Source: CAWDPQ01 sp049642465
Lineage (GTDB): Bacteria > Acidobacteriota > Vicinamibacteria > Vicinamibacterales > 2-12-FULL-66-21
NCBI GenBank assembly: GCA_049642465.1
Contig: JBAROV010000171.1
Location: 1 to 64,000, forward strand
DNA: 64,000 nt
Reading direction: 5' to 3'
The translations under genes and the position numbers were made by a program. A model generated the notes under the pieces. The model made no database searches and was not told where the DNA came from. It worked only from the letters and a program-made list of their open reading frames with translations. Below are positions 42,830-51,851 of this stretch, piece by piece. Position 1 is the stretch's first letter; each line of letters opens with the position of its first letter.

Positions 42830-43711
42830 CTACAAACTGCGACCGCGCAGCCTGTCGCGCAGTACGATCGCAGCGCCATTCATGACGAGCAACAGGGCGA
42901 GCAGGACGACGATGCCGGCCGCGGCATTTTCTGCAAATGCCGCTTGTGGCCGCGACACCCAATTGAACACCTGAATGGGGAGGACGGTGAACGGGGACCA
43001 CACGTCAGATGGGACGAACGGCACGTAGGTCAGGGCGCCGATGGTTATAAGCGGCGCTGTTTCCCCAATCGCTCGTGAAAGCGCGAGGATGAGGCCGGTC
43101 AGGATGCCCGGAGCGGCTGCCGGGAGAACCTGACGCCAGATTGTCTGCCACTTCGTCGCGCCGAGGGCGTACGACCCTTCGCGCAGTGATTTCGGGACCG
43201 CGCGCAACGCCTCGCGAGTGGCAAGGATCACCACCGGCAGGATCAGCAGCGCGAGAATTGACGCGCCGGCGAGTACGCTCCGTCCCATCCCGAGCATGCG
43301 AACGAAGAGACCCAGCCCCAGCAGCCCATAGATGATCGAAGGAACGCCCGCGAGATTGGCGATGTTGATCTCGATGAGACGGGCAAACCGCCCACGACGC
43401 TCGTACTCTTCGAGATGGATCGCTGCCGCCACGCCAAACGGGATCGCAAGGAGTGCGGTGAGGGCAATGACATAAATACTGCCGGCCAATGCCGGCAAGA
43501 TTCCGGCGTCCGCCGGACGTCGCGAGGGATAGCTCGTCAGAAACTGCCACGAGAGGCGGCCCAAGCCGTCGCGCCCGATATCGTACAAGAGCGCGCCCAG
43601 GGACACGAGCGCGAGCAGCATCACCAGGATGCCGAAGAGATTGAGGAGACGATCGCCGGCGTAGCGCGCGACCCCACGGGCGGCTGCCGTCGTGACGTTG
43701 CTGGACGTCAC
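42830..43711 (-). CDS. pstA: Phosphate ABC transporter permease PstA
   Basis: A 293-residue membrane protein with six helices. Family motifs: SYPSRRPADAGILPALAGSI near residue 60, LEEYERRGRFARLIEINIAN, and the cytoplasmic loop ALRAVPKSLREGSYALGATK followed by TIWRQVLPAAAPGILTG. It forms the Pst channel with PstC. The ATG overlaps the pstC stop by 4 bp. No pstB follows. Confidence 0.95.
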   Translation of the reverse strand: MTSSNVTTAAARGVARYAGDRLLNLFGILVMLLALVSLGALLYDIGRDGLGRLSWQFLTSYPSRRPADAGILPALAGSIYVIALTALLAIPFGVAAAIHLEEYERRGRFARLIEINIANLAGVPSIIYGLLGLGLFVRMLGMGRSVLAGASILALLILPVVILATREALRAVPKSLREGSYALGATKWQTIWRQVLPAAAPGILTGLILALSRAIGETAPLITIGALTYVPFVPSDVWSPFTVLPIQVFNWVSRPQAAFAENAAAGIVVLLALLLVMNGAAIVLRDRLRGRSL

Positions 43712-44598
43712 GCGTACTCCTCCCGGAACCGTTCGCGAAGCCAGTTCGACACGAGGTTCAACGCGAACGTACTGAGGAACAGAAGCATGCCGAGGGCAAA
43801 GATGGTTCGGTACTCGAGTGTCCCTGCGGGTGTATCCCCCAGGCTCACCTGCACGATGTAGGCGGTCATCGTTTCAATGGGCACGCGCGGGTCCAGGGTC
43901 AGTCGCGGCTGCTGGCCTGCGGCAATCGCCACGATCATCGTTTCGCCGACGGCACGTGAAATCGCCAGGATGCAGGCTGCGGATATTCCCGAGAACGCAG
44001 CGGGCACAACGACTCGCAGAGCGGCTTGCGCTTTGGTGGCGCCGAGCGCGTACGCCCCCTCTCGTAAACCGTTCGGCACGCTGCGCAACGCGTCTTCCGA
44101 GAGTGAGGAAACCAGAGGAAGGATCATGATGCCCATCACGATGCCAGGGCTGAGGGCGTTGAACCCGGCAAGATCAGGAACGAACCGCTGCAGGAGAGGG
44201 GTGACGAACAGCAAAGCGAAGTAGCCATAGACAACGGTTGGGACGCCAGCCAGTATTTCGAGGATCGGCCGTACCAAGCGTCTGATTGCCTCGGGCGCAT
44301 ATTCGCTGAGGTAGATGGCGGTTACGAGGCCGGCTGGCACCGCGACCAGCATCGCGATGGCGGATGCGAGTACGGTACCAGCGACGAGCGGCAGCACACC
44401 GAACTGCGGGTCGTAGAAGAGCGGCGTCCAGACCGTTCCAAACAGAAACTTCGTGACCGGCACTTCGCGGAAGAACGAAGCGGTCTCGAAAATCAAGACG
44501 AAGATGATCCCGGCCGTAACCAGCACCGAACCCGCCGCGCACGAGAACAGGATGCGCTCGATGACGAACTCAATCAATGATCGGACGCGTCTGGACAC
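43708..44598 (-). CDS. pstC: Phosphate ABC transporter permease PstC
   Basis: A 296-residue six-helix permease. Characteristic pieces are VTKFLFGTVWTPLFYDPQFG, IYLSEYAPEAIRRLVRPILE with AGVPTVVYGYFAL, and the EAA-like loop ALRSVPNGLREGAYALGATK. It pairs with PstA and lies 15 bp after pstS in the same operon. Confidence 0.95.
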   Translation of the reverse strand: MSRRVRSLIEFVIERILFSCAAGSVLVTAGIIFVLIFETASFFREVPVTKFLFGTVWTPLFYDPQFGVLPLVAGTVLASAIAMLVAVPAGLVTAIYLSEYAPEAIRRLVRPILEILAGVPTVVYGYFALLFVTPLLQRFVPDLAGFNALSPGIVMGIMILPLVSSLSEDALRSVPNGLREGAYALGATKAQAALRVVVPAAFSGISAACILAISRAVGETMIVAIAAGQQPRLTLDPRVPIETMTAYIVQVSLGDTPAGTLEYRTIFALGMLLFLSTFALNLVSNWLRERFREEYA

Positions 44599-44613
44599 GA
44601 CACTCCGATGGCG

Positions 44614-45633
44614 TTACTGACCGAGCCGCTGTTCGAGAGTGACTTGGCTATGGCTGTCCGTGCCGTGGAACATCGAACCGGTCTTTCGCGCCGTGAGACG
44701 GCTTCGCACGAGCTCGTACTCATGGTCGGTCAGTGGGATGTAGCCGACCTCACGAATCAGCGCCATTCCCTTGGAGAGGTAAAAGTCTACGAAACTCTTC
44801 ACTTCTGGTCGGTCGAGCGCCTTGAGCTTCGGGTAGATGAACACAGGGCGTGACAGCGGCCGATACGTGCCATTCTTGACGGTGTCGGGGGAAGGCGCGA
44901 TCGGTCCCTTACCGTTCTTGTCGTCGCCATCGTCGATCGCGACGAGCTTGAGCTTGTCCTTGTTTTCCTCGTAGTAAGCGTATCCGAAGTACCCGAGCGC
45001 GAGCTCGTCTCCACTCACGCCCTGGACGATGACGTTGTCATCCTCGCTTGATGTGTAATCGCCGCGGCTCTGGGCTTCCTTTCCGACGATTGCCTCGGTG
45101 AAGTAGTCGAAAGTGCCGGAGTCCACGCCGGCGCCGAAAAGATGGATTTCTCGATCGGGAAAGCCGTCCCGGATTTGGCTCCACCTGGTGACCTTGCCCT
45201 GTGCTGCCGGTTCCCAAAGCTTCTTGAGCTCGGCGACCGTCATCGATGTCGCCCATGTATTCTTGGGATTTACGACGACCGCCAGACCGTCGTAGGCAAT
45301 CGGTAACTCAATGAACTGGACGTTTCCCTTCGAGCAGGTATCCGCCTCCGTCACCTTGATCGGGCGGGACGCGTCGGAGATATCGGTTTCGTCCCGGCAG
45401 AATTTCTGGAACCCGCCCCCGGTGCCTGAAGTCCCTACAGTCACTCGCGTGCCGGGGTTGGCGCGCTGAAATTCCTCCGCGACGGCTTCGGTGATGGGGA
45501 ACACGGTGCTGGACCCGTCCACCGTGATCAGACTCGGGCTTCCGCTGGAACTCGCCCGATTGGCGCTGTCACCTCCACACGCCACAGCGGAGAGGGCGAT
45601 GAGACACCCAGCGGATCGTAAGAATAATGACAT
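44614..45633 (-). CDS. pstS: Phosphate-binding lipoprotein PstS
   Basis: A 339-residue protein with a lipoprotein signal (GCLIALSAVACGGDS; lipid-modified Cys in AVAC). The phosphate-binding motifs ITVDGSSTVFPITEAVAEEF, VGTSGTGGGFQKFCR and DISDASRPIK are intact. It delivers phosphate to PstCA. A PHO-box-like repeat is 44 bp upstream of the ATG, and the porin gene precedes it on the same strand. Confidence 0.95.
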   Translation of the reverse strand: MSLFLRSAGCLIALSAVACGGDSANRASSSGSPSLITVDGSSTVFPITEAVAEEFQRANPGTRVTVGTSGTGGGFQKFCRDETDISDASRPIKVTEADTCSKGNVQFIELPIAYDGLAVVVNPKNTWATSMTVAELKKLWEPAAQGKVTRWSQIRDGFPDREIHLFGAGVDSGTFDYFTEAIVGKEAQSRGDYTSSEDDNVIVQGVSGDELALGYFGYAYYEENKDKLKLVAIDDGDDKNGKGPIAPSPDTVKNGTYRPLSRPVFIYPKLKALDRPEVKSFVDFYLSKGMALIREVGYIPLTDHEYELVRSRLTARKTGSMFHGTDSHSQVTLEQRLGQ

Positions 45634-45676
45634 GCGGCCACCTTAACGTCGATTCGTTTCGGACCAGTTTCAACCC

Positions 45677-45694
45677 TGTTAATTCTGAGTAAAG
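45677..45694 (-). promoter_or_regulatory. PHO-box-like site upstream of pstS
   Basis: On the plus strand GTTAA (45678) and GTAAA (45689) are 11 bp apart; on the gene strand CTTTAC, 5 bp, ATTAAC. It fills the 80-bp gap between the porin stop and pstS. Confidence 0.65.
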
Positions 45695-45713
45695 CGCACG
45701 CGCTTTTGCAGCT

Positions 45714-46826
45714 TCAGAAATTTATCAGGGCATGAAGCGCCAGCCGTCGCTCATCGTCGCGGGATGGGTTGTAGTTGCGGTTGTTCACCCACTCATAGTC
45801 CAGCAAGAGCGCCGCTGAAACGTTGCCTTGCCGCGGGAACCAGTACGCGACGCCGGCAATGGTCCGGTCGCGCGTTCCGGTGAGGACGGACGTCGCCTGT
45901 TCCTGGACGAGATGATCGAAGCGGAGGAGGCCTTCCCACCCGAATCCCTTCGGCGTTTTGGGGGTCGTCCAGATCGAATACCCATGCCCGTTCAGCTTCG
46001 GATTGACGATGCGAGTCTGATCCGTCGTGGCGACGTAATTCACTCCTGCGTTCACGTACGGATGTTCATAGGTCGCGCCGACGATTCCACGGCGTCGCTC
46101 CGCGTCTTTTACGTACGCATCGAGGTCGTAGAACCCGGTGATGCGGAGTCCGCTCAGCCGAGGATATTGCGGCAGCGGCCGGATGGTCACCCGGACCATC
46201 AGGGCCTTCTGGTCGTTCGCCTCGGCCCGGTTGTAGTTATCACCGTTGTAGAGGCCGCCGTGCACCTCGCCGTAGTTGCCCGAGAACTGGCAGCGGAAGG
46301 TGGCGCCGACGTCGGACGAGGCAAGAATCCCTTCTCGATCCTCGAGTGTCGTTCCTTGAAATCGATAGCGGTAGACGTTGTCGATGAAATCGACCCAGGG
46401 CGTCTGTTGCATGCCGAGACGCAGCCACGAACCACCGCCCACCCAGTCGCTCAAGTTGAACTGCGCGTACGCGTACTTGAGCCGGAAGGTGTAACTGCCA
46501 TTCAGTGAGCTGCCAGCCCCAGATTCACGTGCAATGTCCGGCGTTACGCGAAAGGCGACGAGATGGGAAATCTGGCCGGTCACGTTGATGTAGGAGCGAG
46601 CGACGTTGAACGAGTTGGGCGTGATCCTGTTTCCGTCCGCATCGATCGTTCGAGGCTCCTGCGTCACGGTGTAATCGAGAAAGAGTGTGGCACCAACGCG
46701 AACGGATGGCGTGTCGTCGGGCGCGGCCGAACCGGCGGCGGGGGTCTGACTGAGTCCCTCGCGCGGGCAGGCAAGGAGCATCACCATGAGGATCATCGGG
46801 ACCCATAGACGGAAGCAGTCGGGCAT
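45714..46826 (-). CDS. Outer-membrane porin, phosphate-selective porin-like
   Basis: A 370-residue barrel. Signal peptide (VPMILMVMLLACPREGLSQ). The first strand SVRVGATLFLDYTV and then FNVARSYINVTGQISHLVAF resemble OprO/OprP-type porins, and the protein ends with LALHALINF (terminal Phe). A short unrelated stretch of 25 residues lies after the signal. It is the first gene of a porin-pstS-pstC-pstA run and has a PHO-box-like site 46 bp upstream, so it likely admits phosphate or pyrophosphate across the outer membrane. Confidence 0.78.
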   Translation of the reverse strand: MPDCFRLWVPMILMVMLLACPREGLSQTPAAGSAAPDDTPSVRVGATLFLDYTVTQEPRTIDADGNRITPNSFNVARSYINVTGQISHLVAFRVTPDIARESGAGSSLNGSYTFRLKYAYAQFNLSDWVGGGSWLRLGMQQTPWVDFIDNVYRYRFQGTTLEDREGILASSDVGATFRCQFSGNYGEVHGGLYNGDNYNRAEANDQKALMVRVTIRPLPQYPRLSGLRITGFYDLDAYVKDAERRRGIVGATYEHPYVNAGVNYVATTDQTRIVNPKLNGHGYSIWTTPKTPKGFGWEGLLRFDHLVQEQATSVLTGTRDRTIAGVAYWFPRQGNVSAALLLDYEWVNNRNYNPSRDDERRLALHALINF

Positions 46827-46871
46827 GGCTCCGAAGCGTACGCGTACCTCGTTTCGCCGTCGTCACAGTGG

Positions 46872-46890
46872 TGTTACACAAATGTTAAAT
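46872..46890 (-). promoter_or_regulatory. PHO-box-like site upstream of the porin
   Basis: GTTAC (46873) and GTTAA (46884) are 11 bp apart; on the gene strand TTTAAC, 5 bp, TGTAAC. Located between the porin start (46826) and the preceding gene's stop (46923). Confidence 0.7.
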
Positions 46891-46922
46891 GGCTCTTGCC
46901 GGTGCGGCCGACGAGCGGTCCC

Positions 46923-47462
46923 TCAGTCAGTGATGTAACTGAACACTTTGAATTGTCCCCGGGCGTTGACGATGGAGCCGAAGAGACGTATTCGGCGCTG
47001 CTGTCCCGTTTGATCGGCGACGGTCAGTTCCGTTTTGCGGGCCACTTCGAAGCCGTGATAGCGCGTGGTGTCGCCCGTTGCCTGCACAGCGAGCACCTTA
47101 TATTTTCGCCCCCCGTGCACCGCCAGCAGCTGTCCAAGCGTGGATCGACTCTTCTGGCGGATGTCCTTCCAGACGTATTCCCATGGCAGGGTGCGTTCGG
47201 GCCGTGCGGCGGGCAACTGGGGCCAGACAAGGTCTCGAAACTCCGCCTCCGATAGGGCAATCGCCTCAAGCCCAGAACGGTCGCGGTGCGCGAAGCCATC
47301 AAGGACGGCCCGAATGAGGTCGTCCTGCGACCGAAACGTCGGTGACAGGCTGCGCTGCGGGCCGCATCGGGCGCCGAGCAACGCCGTGGCCACCGCGAAA
47401 ACCCACACCAGCACGTGTCGCCGACGCCCTGGGACACGGTGCGAATCGTTCGGCAGCATCAC
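46923..47462 (-). CDS. Exported protein of unknown function in the TonB-receptor operon
   Basis: A 179-residue protein. A hydrophobic segment (VLVWVFAVATALLGARCG) ends in Cys, possibly a lipoprotein signal. The rest (FRSQDDLIRAVLDGFAHRDR, RKYKVLAVQATGDTTRYHGF) suggests a small alpha/beta domain of the NTF2-like type, but no family is certain. It starts 6 bp after the beta-helix gene, so it is the last gene of the PHO-box-controlled TonB operon. Confidence 0.7.
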   Translation of the reverse strand: MMLPNDSHRVPGRRRHVLVWVFAVATALLGARCGPQRSLSPTFRSQDDLIRAVLDGFAHRDRSGLEAIALSEAEFRDLVWPQLPAARPERTLPWEYVWKDIRQKSRSTLGQLLAVHGGRKYKVLAVQATGDTTRYHGFEVARKTELTVADQTGQQRRIRLFGSIVNARGQFKVFSYITD

Positions 47463-47468
47463 CGCTGT

Positions 47469-48800
47469 TCACCGCTGTGGGAATGCGGTCCAACCGGCTG
47501 CCCAATTCAGATCGGGATCCGGGCTGAACGCCCCGATATACGTGGTGACTTCAAAGAACCCGTCGTTTGGTGGGACGGCCGGTGTGACTTGCCCCCCAGC
47601 GAGGGTCGCGACACCCGTGGGCAGAAAATCCGGGGCCTCATGGTTGTGGCAGTTGCCGATGCCCGGGTTCTGGCCCAACCGGATGTCTGGGAATCTGGAA
47701 TTGAACAAAGGAATCGTCGTGGTGGCTCCGTATGTCGTGCCGCTTGCGCCTGTGTTGAAGATGACACCATTGCCGACGATCAACGTACCTGCATTTGCCT
47801 CCCGGAGAGACGAGCTGCCATTGACCTCGATTCCGACGTTCTTGAATCCCTGGATGATGAAGTTGCGGAACTCGCCCGCCGTGCCCCGGCGCAGCAACAC
47901 GCCCCGGGTACTCTCTGAGCCCTCATTGCGATCCGGGTCGCCGCAGAAGGTCACGTTGTAGATCGTGGGTGCCGATCGCGGGAGCAGCTCGTTGTTGAAC
48001 TCGTTGTTATCGGCTTCGATGCCGGCGTCTGCATCATCGCCGCGTTGCGTGACGGCAAGAAACTGAGCCCGGCCGCGCCAGCCGAACGTCCAGTCGAAAC
48101 TGTCGTCCCCGGCATTGCTGGCAATCGCGTGTTTGATGTCGGCGGTGCCGCCAAACCACTCCAGGGCGTCATCCTTGTTCATGTGCACCTGGATGAACTC
48201 GTAGCGCCCGCCGCGGCCGACGGCTTGGAACGCGATCCCATTCAATTCGTTGTCCGGGCTGAATTCCGTTCCGGCGAACTCGACGCGAACGTAGACAAGC
48301 GATCCGCTGTTGTCGTTGGGGTCGTCGCCGCCGTACACGCCCGTATCGGCCTCACCCTCGCCCTCGCCCCCCTCGAGATTGACCGGTGCGCGGCCGTTCA
48401 GGATGATGCCGCCCCAGTCACCCCGCGCGCGCTCGCCCACCGGCTGGTCCGAGGTGAAGACAATCGGTTGCTCCGCGGTTCCGATCGCGTTCAAGCGACC
48501 GCCTCGTTCGACGATGAGCGTCCCGACGCTGCCGGCCTCTCCGACAATCGTGGTTCCGGCCTGGATGTTCAGTGTGGCGTTTTCCTGCACGAACACCGCG
48601 CCGCGTAATATCCAGTAGTAGTTGTTCGTCCACGTTTCCGCGCCGGTGATTCTCCCGCTGACGACGACGACCTGCTTCTCGAGTCCCGGAACGCTGCGAG
48701 GTGTACGGTGCTGCTGCGTAAAGACCAGCTGTGTCTGCGCGAGCGCCCCCGCCGCCACGAGAGCGACCGCCGCTGCTTTGATCCGCGAAAGCTTCATCAC
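47469..48800 (-). CDS. Exported beta-helix-like protein partnered with a TonB receptor
   Basis: A 443-residue protein with a signal peptide (AAAVALVAAGALAQTQLVF) and GGAGGATAA-like ribosome-binding site upstream. Repeats such as GAVFVQENATLNIQAGTTIV, GTLIVERGGRLNAIGTAEQP and WGGIILNGRAPVNLEGG look like right-handed parallel beta-helix coils. A Glu/Gly/Asp-rich calcium-like loop (EGGEGEGEADTG) follows. Related proteins in Bacteroidota and Acidobacteriota sit beside TonB receptors in phosphate loci. It lies 40 bp after the receptor gene. Role unproven; surface ligand capture is plausible. Confidence 0.72.
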   Translation of the reverse strand: MMKLSRIKAAAVALVAAGALAQTQLVFTQQHRTPRSVPGLEKQVVVVSGRITGAETWTNNYYWILRGAVFVQENATLNIQAGTTIVGEAGSVGTLIVERGGRLNAIGTAEQPIVFTSDQPVGERARGDWGGIILNGRAPVNLEGGEGEGEADTGVYGGDDPNDNSGSLVYVRVEFAGTEFSPDNELNGIAFQAVGRGGRYEFIQVHMNKDDALEWFGGTADIKHAIASNAGDDSFDWTFGWRGRAQFLAVTQRGDDADAGIEADNNEFNNELLPRSAPTIYNVTFCGDPDRNEGSESTRGVLLRRGTAGEFRNFIIQGFKNVGIEVNGSSSLREANAGTLIVGNGVIFNTGASGTTYGATTTIPLFNSRFPDIRLGQNPGIGNCHNHEAPDFLPTGVATLAGGQVTPAVPPNDGFFEVTTYIGAFSPDPDLNWAAGWTAFPQR

Positions 48801-48840
48801 TCGTTATCCTCCAAAGTAATGTGCCGGTAATCGACGCCAC

Positions 48841-51630
48841 TCAGAAAAAGGAGTACCCGACCGAGAACAACAGGGCGCGTCCCAGCTCGAACCGCCGCTG
48901 CTCTTCGGTGCCCTGCCGGAAGAGATACGGCTCGTCCGTGAGGTTTTCAACGGTCAGTCGCAGGCCCAGTGCGCCGAGCTTCTGGATGAGCACGAGGTCC
49001 ACCGAGCCACGGCCGCTTTCGACGATGTCCGGGGCCTGGTTGGCGCCGACATCAGAAATTCGATCGTCGAAGAAGTTGTAGAGCACTCGCGCCTGGAACC
49101 CGGCCATCGTGAACTCTCCAATCGCATTGAAGAGATTCCTCGATTGCCCGGCGAGCGGCCGCGATGTCGAGGTTTGCACGCGGCGCGCGCGTTCCGGCAG
49201 CGTGATCTCTGAATCCACGAAGGTGTAATTCACGCTGAAGTACAGGTTCTTCGTGAGCGCGCGGCTTGCCTCGAGCTCGAAGCCAAGGTTGCGCGCCTTC
49301 TCGGCGTTCTCGAACGTTTGCAGGGGCTGCGCGCCCGCGCTGATGACCCGCTCGATCGGATCCTTGAAGTTCTTGAAGAACACGCTTGCGGCGAGCACGC
49401 CGCGGCCGCCCGTGAAGCTCTCGAGCCGCGCGTCGACGTTCTGGATCAGCGATCGGACGAGGGCAGGATTCCCGCGAATGGCACGATTGCCGACGACATC
49501 TGTGAACTCGAATGCGGCAAGCTCCCTGAACTCCGGCCGGTTCACGGTCTGACTGAATCCGAGGCGCAAATTGGTGTTCGGCTTTAGCGCGTGGACGAAA
49601 TTCGCGCCTGGGAACACGTCAGTGTTCTCCAGCAGCGCCTGTTCGCGGTGCTCGAACAGACCGAACGGATCGAACGTGTTGACCGCTTCGCGAAAACGCT
49701 CGATACGCAGCCCCGCCACCAGTCGCGATTTGTTCGACAGCACCCAGTCACCCATTCCGTAGACGCCGTAAGTGGTCTGTTCGGCGTCGTACGCGTCAAC
49801 CGGCCGCGTTTCCTCGTTGAATCGATATGCAGAACCGACATTCGAGCTGGCAAAGAGCTCCTCCGGGGCCAGCGTCAGATTCAGCGCGACGAGATTCGTC
49901 GGGATGTAGCGAAATCGGCGGGACGAGAAATCACGTGTCCTGCGGATGTACGACGGTCCGAACTTGTACACGGCCGGCCGCCCGCCCGGGGATCCGAATG
50001 TGCTCCAGTTCAGCCCCACTTCCGTGGTCCTGTCGTCGAGCGCGTTGAAAAGCCGGAAGCCGCTCTGCGATTCGTCGGCCAGCACGAAATTTCCCGCCCC
50101 CGCTCCGTTGACGATGGGCTGTTGATAAAGCGTTTCGCGAAGATCCGGCTCATCCCGTTGCGCCTTGCCGTAGCTGGCACGCCAGTCGATCCGGCTGTTT
50201 CCCCAGTTCTGGAGGAAGTGCTCGCCCGAGACGCGGTTGGTCAGAAGGCCCTCTTCGATGAACTGGAGCCGATAGTTGCGATAGACGAAGTTGTTCTCCG
50301 TGTTGGGCCCCTCAAACAGGCGTCCTTCGTCACGCCCGGAGTGGGTGTAGAAGTTCTCGAACGAGACACGGTTGGCATGGTTGAACTGGTACGCCAGGTT
50401 GGCGACAAGGCCGAACTGGGCTTTCTGCGTGCCGGTCTGGAAGTCGTAGTCGGTGACCGGCTCGAGCGCGCCACCTTCACCGATCCGGAAGAAGCGCCGA
50501 GTCTCTTCGACGTACTGTTCCTTGTAGGATTGAGTGACGCTCGCGAGTATCCCCAGATCGCCGAAGCGATTGCCGTAGGAGGCGCTGAAGTTCTGACCCG
50601 GTCGAGCACTCTTCGAGACCGGTCTCCACACTGAGGTGTCGAGCATGCGGCCGAAACTGGTGATCTCGTCACGGGTGTAGCCGACATCCGGCGTGAAAAC
50701 ACCCCGGCGAACGACCTTGTTGCCGGGAAAGCCCGCAGGCAGCTCGCGAGCGCCGCCGTCGAAGCCCCACCAGTCGCTGTCGCCCAGCGGACTCAACGGG
50801 ATCCCCTTACCGGTCGCTGTTTCGTACCAGTTGCCGCCGTACGACAGGTCGAACACCTGTCGATTCGTGAATTTCTGCGGCACGATCTCGACCAGGCCAC
50901 CGGCGAACTCGGCCGACTTGTCGGGGGTATAGGACTTGGCGATCTGGACGCTATCGATCAGCGCCGTAGGGAAGAGGTCGAGCGGAACGACCTTTTTGTC
51001 CGGTTCGGTTGTCGGAATGACGGCCCCTGCGAGCGTGGTGTTGCTGTAGCGTTCGCCGAGGCCGCGGACGAAGACGAACTGATTGTCGACGACCGAAATG
51101 CCTGTGACGCGTTGCAGCGCCGCGGCGGCGTCGGAGTCTCCATTACTCTTCATTTCCTGCGCGCCCATGTTGTCGGTGATGACCTGCGCATTTCGCCGCT
51201 CCACGAGCTGTGCTTCCTGTGTTGATGTCGCCGCGTCGAGCGCCTGGCCCCGGACGGTGACTTCTTCCGCGAACTTGTTCATCGGAAGCGCCACGTCAAC
51301 TGCCACGGCACGCCCCGAGGTCACGTCGACGTCAATCGTCCGCTCGCGATAGCCCTCGATCGCGACTTTGAGTTGGTGCTTGCCGGGAGGAAGCTGGAGG
51401 CTGTAACGGCCGTCGACGTCCGTGTACACCGTCTCGTGGCTGCCGACAACGGTAACTGGCACGCCAGGAAGGGTCACGGCGTTTTGTTCGTCGCGGACGA
51501 CACCGCTGACGCGCACGGTGGCGCCCGTGGTCGCCACTGCCTGTTGAGGCGGCGCAGCGAAAGCGGGAGCCGGCAGGGCGGCCAGGCACAGTGCGGCTAA
51601 CGTCACTGTCGTGTGGAACATCGTGAACAT
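48841..51630 (-). CDS. TonB-dependent receptor with carboxypeptidase-regulatory-like domain
   Basis: A 929-residue receptor. ATG 51630 is preferred over 51669 because a GGAGG ribosome-binding site lies 7 bp before it and a signal peptide follows (HTTVTLAALCLAALPAPAFA). Next come a CarboxypepD_reg-like domain (residues about 35-115; GVVRDEQNAVTLPGVPVTVV), a plug (LQRVTGISVVDNQFVFVRGL, GERYSNTTLAGAVIPTTEPD), and a 22-strand barrel ending in LLFSVGYSFF. It is at the head of a three-gene operon with a PHO-box-like site upstream, so its ligand is probably a phosphate compound. Confidence 0.9.
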   Translation of the reverse strand: MFTMFHTTVTLAALCLAALPAPAFAAPPQQAVATTGATVRVSGVVRDEQNAVTLPGVPVTVVGSHETVYTDVDGRYSLQLPPGKHQLKVAIEGYRERTIDVDVTSGRAVAVDVALPMNKFAEEVTVRGQALDAATSTQEAQLVERRNAQVITDNMGAQEMKSNGDSDAAAALQRVTGISVVDNQFVFVRGLGERYSNTTLAGAVIPTTEPDKKVVPLDLFPTALIDSVQIAKSYTPDKSAEFAGGLVEIVPQKFTNRQVFDLSYGGNWYETATGKGIPLSPLGDSDWWGFDGGARELPAGFPGNKVVRRGVFTPDVGYTRDEITSFGRMLDTSVWRPVSKSARPGQNFSASYGNRFGDLGILASVTQSYKEQYVEETRRFFRIGEGGALEPVTDYDFQTGTQKAQFGLVANLAYQFNHANRVSFENFYTHSGRDEGRLFEGPNTENNFVYRNYRLQFIEEGLLTNRVSGEHFLQNWGNSRIDWRASYGKAQRDEPDLRETLYQQPIVNGAGAGNFVLADESQSGFRLFNALDDRTTEVGLNWSTFGSPGGRPAVYKFGPSYIRRTRDFSSRRFRYIPTNLVALNLTLAPEELFASSNVGSAYRFNEETRPVDAYDAEQTTYGVYGMGDWVLSNKSRLVAGLRIERFREAVNTFDPFGLFEHREQALLENTDVFPGANFVHALKPNTNLRLGFSQTVNRPEFRELAAFEFTDVVGNRAIRGNPALVRSLIQNVDARLESFTGGRGVLAASVFFKNFKDPIERVISAGAQPLQTFENAEKARNLGFELEASRALTKNLYFSVNYTFVDSEITLPERARRVQTSTSRPLAGQSRNLFNAIGEFTMAGFQARVLYNFFDDRISDVGANQAPDIVESGRGSVDLVLIQKLGALGLRLTVENLTDEPYLFRQGTEEQRRFELGRALLFSVGYSFF

Positions 51631-51738
51631 CGAGAAACCTCCGGAAGCGGACGAGCGTCTGGACTGCATTGATGGTCGGCTGGCAGCCGTATCGAATCAG
51701 GAGGGTATCGGGGGGCTGTAATGCGCCAACTACAAGCT

Positions 51739-51757
51739 TGTTACATCTGTGTTAATC
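51739..51757 (-). promoter_or_regulatory. PHO-box-like site upstream of the TonB receptor
   Basis: GTTAC (51740) and GTTAA (51751) are 11 bp apart; on the gene strand ATTAAC, 5 bp, TGTAAC. It lies 109 bp upstream of ATG 51630, back to back with the DUF47 site. Confidence 0.65.
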
Positions 51758-51800
51758 GTCGCGGCGGACAGCCCTCGTTCGTCCGAGGCAGCCGGCGACA

Positions 51801-51840
51801 TGTAACAGATCCGTTAAATCTCACAGCTATCTGCTAAGAT
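51801..51840 (+). promoter_or_regulatory. PHO-box-like site and -10 box of the DUF47-pit operon
   Basis: GTAAC (51802) and GTTAA (51813) lie 11 bp apart (TGTAAC, 5 bp, CGTTAA). A TAAGAT at 51835-51840 follows 16 bp after the repeat and 12 bp before the GTG start. This is the promoter layout expected when PhoB replaces the -35 contact. Confidence 0.7.
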
Positions 51841-51851
51841 TTCGCGCGGGG

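Noticed and set aside
48816..48831. Further 11-bp GTAAT direct repeat before the beta-helix gene
   Set aside because: Spacing fits the PHO-box pattern, but the pentamer lacks the final C/A of the others, the gap is only 40 bp and it overlaps the ribosome-binding region, so chance is likely.
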